A DNA stretch of 6,124 bases from an uncultured Bacteroidales bacterium (GTDB lineage: Bacteria; Bacteroidota; Bacteroidia; Bacteroidales; F082). The notes beneath the pieces were generated by a model. That model searched no databases, had not been told where the DNA came from, and saw only the letters and a program-made list of their open reading frames with translations. The stretch lies in NCBI GenBank assembly GCA_946410535.1, contig CAMKAR010000140.1, positions 1 through 6,124 of the forward strand. Direction: 5' to 3'. Position numbers and translations under genes: made by a program. The stretch's first letter is position 1; each line of letters opens with the position of its first letter. Below, in pieces: positions 5,742 through 6,124 of the stretch.

Positions 5742-5772
5742 CTTGACGGTGTGCAAAAATTGGCTATATTTG
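5742..5772 (+). promoter_or_regulatory. Bacteroides-type promoter of the acyl-CoA ligase gene
   Basis: The -7 element TATATTTG (5765-5772) is a full consensus match. The -33 element is weaker: CTTG at 5742-5745, 19 bp upstream. An imperfect inverted repeat (GCAAAAAT 5753-5760 with ATATTTGC 5766-5773, one mismatch) covers the -7 element and could be an operator or chance. The leader to the ATG at 5811 is about 30 nt. Confidence 0.6.
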
Positions 5773-5810
5773 CCGCAAATTATCTTTATCGCAACAAATA
5801 CCTTATTAAT

Positions 5811-6124
5811 ATGATTGCAAGAGAATTACTTGATCCGAAAAGCATCGTAGTGTGCGGTGCTTCGTCCGACATTCACAAACCTGGTGGAAAAGCTTTGAAA
5901 AACCTCTTGGAGAGTCCTTTCAGTGGTCCCGTTTATGCCGTGAACCCGAAAGAGACCGAAGTGCAAGGCGTGAAATGCTATGCCAAGGTCGATGACCTGC
6001 CTCAGGTGGAATGCGCCATCATCTGCATCGCTGCTAAGTTCTGCGCTCAGACCGTAGATGTGTTGGCAAAAGAGAAAGGCTGCAAAGGCTTCATCATCAT
6101 CAGCGCTGGATTCTCGGAGGAGAA
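5811..6124 (+). CDS. ADP-forming acetate/acyl-CoA ligase, N-terminal CoA-binding domain (3' truncated)
   Basis: A frame open from the ATG at 5811 to the right edge (104 codons). The N-terminus reads as a Rossmann-type CoA-binding domain: SIVVCGASSD (residues 11-20) with the following KPGGKALKNLL, then GPVYAVNPK (39-47), then CAIICIAA (68-75), then GFIIISAGFSEE (93-104). This order matches the start of NDP-forming acyl-CoA synthetases (acetate--CoA ligase, ADP-forming, alpha part). These enzymes convert acetyl- or acyl-CoA, ADP and phosphate to the acid, CoA and ATP, and are used for energy conservation in anaerobes such as Bacteroidales. The remaining ligase and ATP-grasp domains, with the phosphorylated histidine, lie beyond the window. 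A lone CoA-binding protein or an acetyltransferase fusion (Pat-like) cannot be excluded. The start is supported by the promoter at 5742-5772. Confidence 0.88.
   Translation, partial: MIARELLDPKSIVVCGASSDIHKPGGKALKNLLESPFSGPVYAVNPKETEVQGVKCYAKVDDLPQVECAIICIAAKFCAQTVDVLAKEKGCKGFIIISAGFSEE

Noticed and set aside
5753..5773. Imperfect inverted repeat over the -7 element of the acyl-CoA ligase promoter as an operator
   Set aside because: Short, with one mismatch, in AT-rich DNA and partly dictated by the promoter consensus; not strong enough for a separate finding.

Overview
The window looks like chromosomal DNA from a member of the Bacteroidota, most likely order Bacteroidales. Three things point there. 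A secreted protein ends in a type IX secretion (T9SS) sorting domain. Five promoters fit the Bacteroides-type consensus (TTTG, a spacer of about 18-22 bp, then TAnnTTTG). The start codons follow A-rich leaders without Shine-Dalgarno sequences. Coding GC is fairly high, with many G/C-ending codons, so a species cannot be named. All supported genes are on the + strand. I saw no tRNA, rRNA, CRISPR array, transposase or phage gene.

Layout. (1) Positions 1-1241 hold the 3' end of a large surface or secreted protein: a cysteine-containing segment, a cleaved-adhesin/choice-of-anchor-J type domain, a fibronectin-III-like module and the T9SS C-terminal domain. (2) Positions 1242-1361 hold a 28-bp perfect palindrome, an intrinsic terminator and the promoter of the next operon, packed together. 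(3) Positions 1362-2758 are a two-gene operon, NfeD-like membrane protein then SPFH/band-7 (stomatin/QmcA-like) protein, closed by a strong terminator at 2791-2833. (4) Positions 2898-4703 encode a 601-aa membrane regulator: lipoprotein-type signal, helical TPR-like sensor region, one transmembrane helix, coiled coil and C-terminal helix-turn-helix. (5) A 201-bp AT-rich spacer with inverted repeats leads to a 72-aa helix-turn-helix protein (4905-5123) with its own promoter and terminator. (6) Positions 5241-5738 encode a Nudix hydrolase whose Nudix box carries one extra residue. (7) From 5811 to the window end is the start of an ADP-forming acetate/acyl-CoA ligase.

How the genes relate. Only NfeD and SPFH form a clear functional pair. 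The other genes look like independent, individually promoted units. A recurring architectural feature is that the terminator of one gene overlaps or abuts the promoter of the next. The membrane TPR-HTH regulator and the small HTH protein are the least characterised parts. I found no convincing new multi-gene system: most of the window is ordinary Bacteroidales chromosome, with a few details worth checking.
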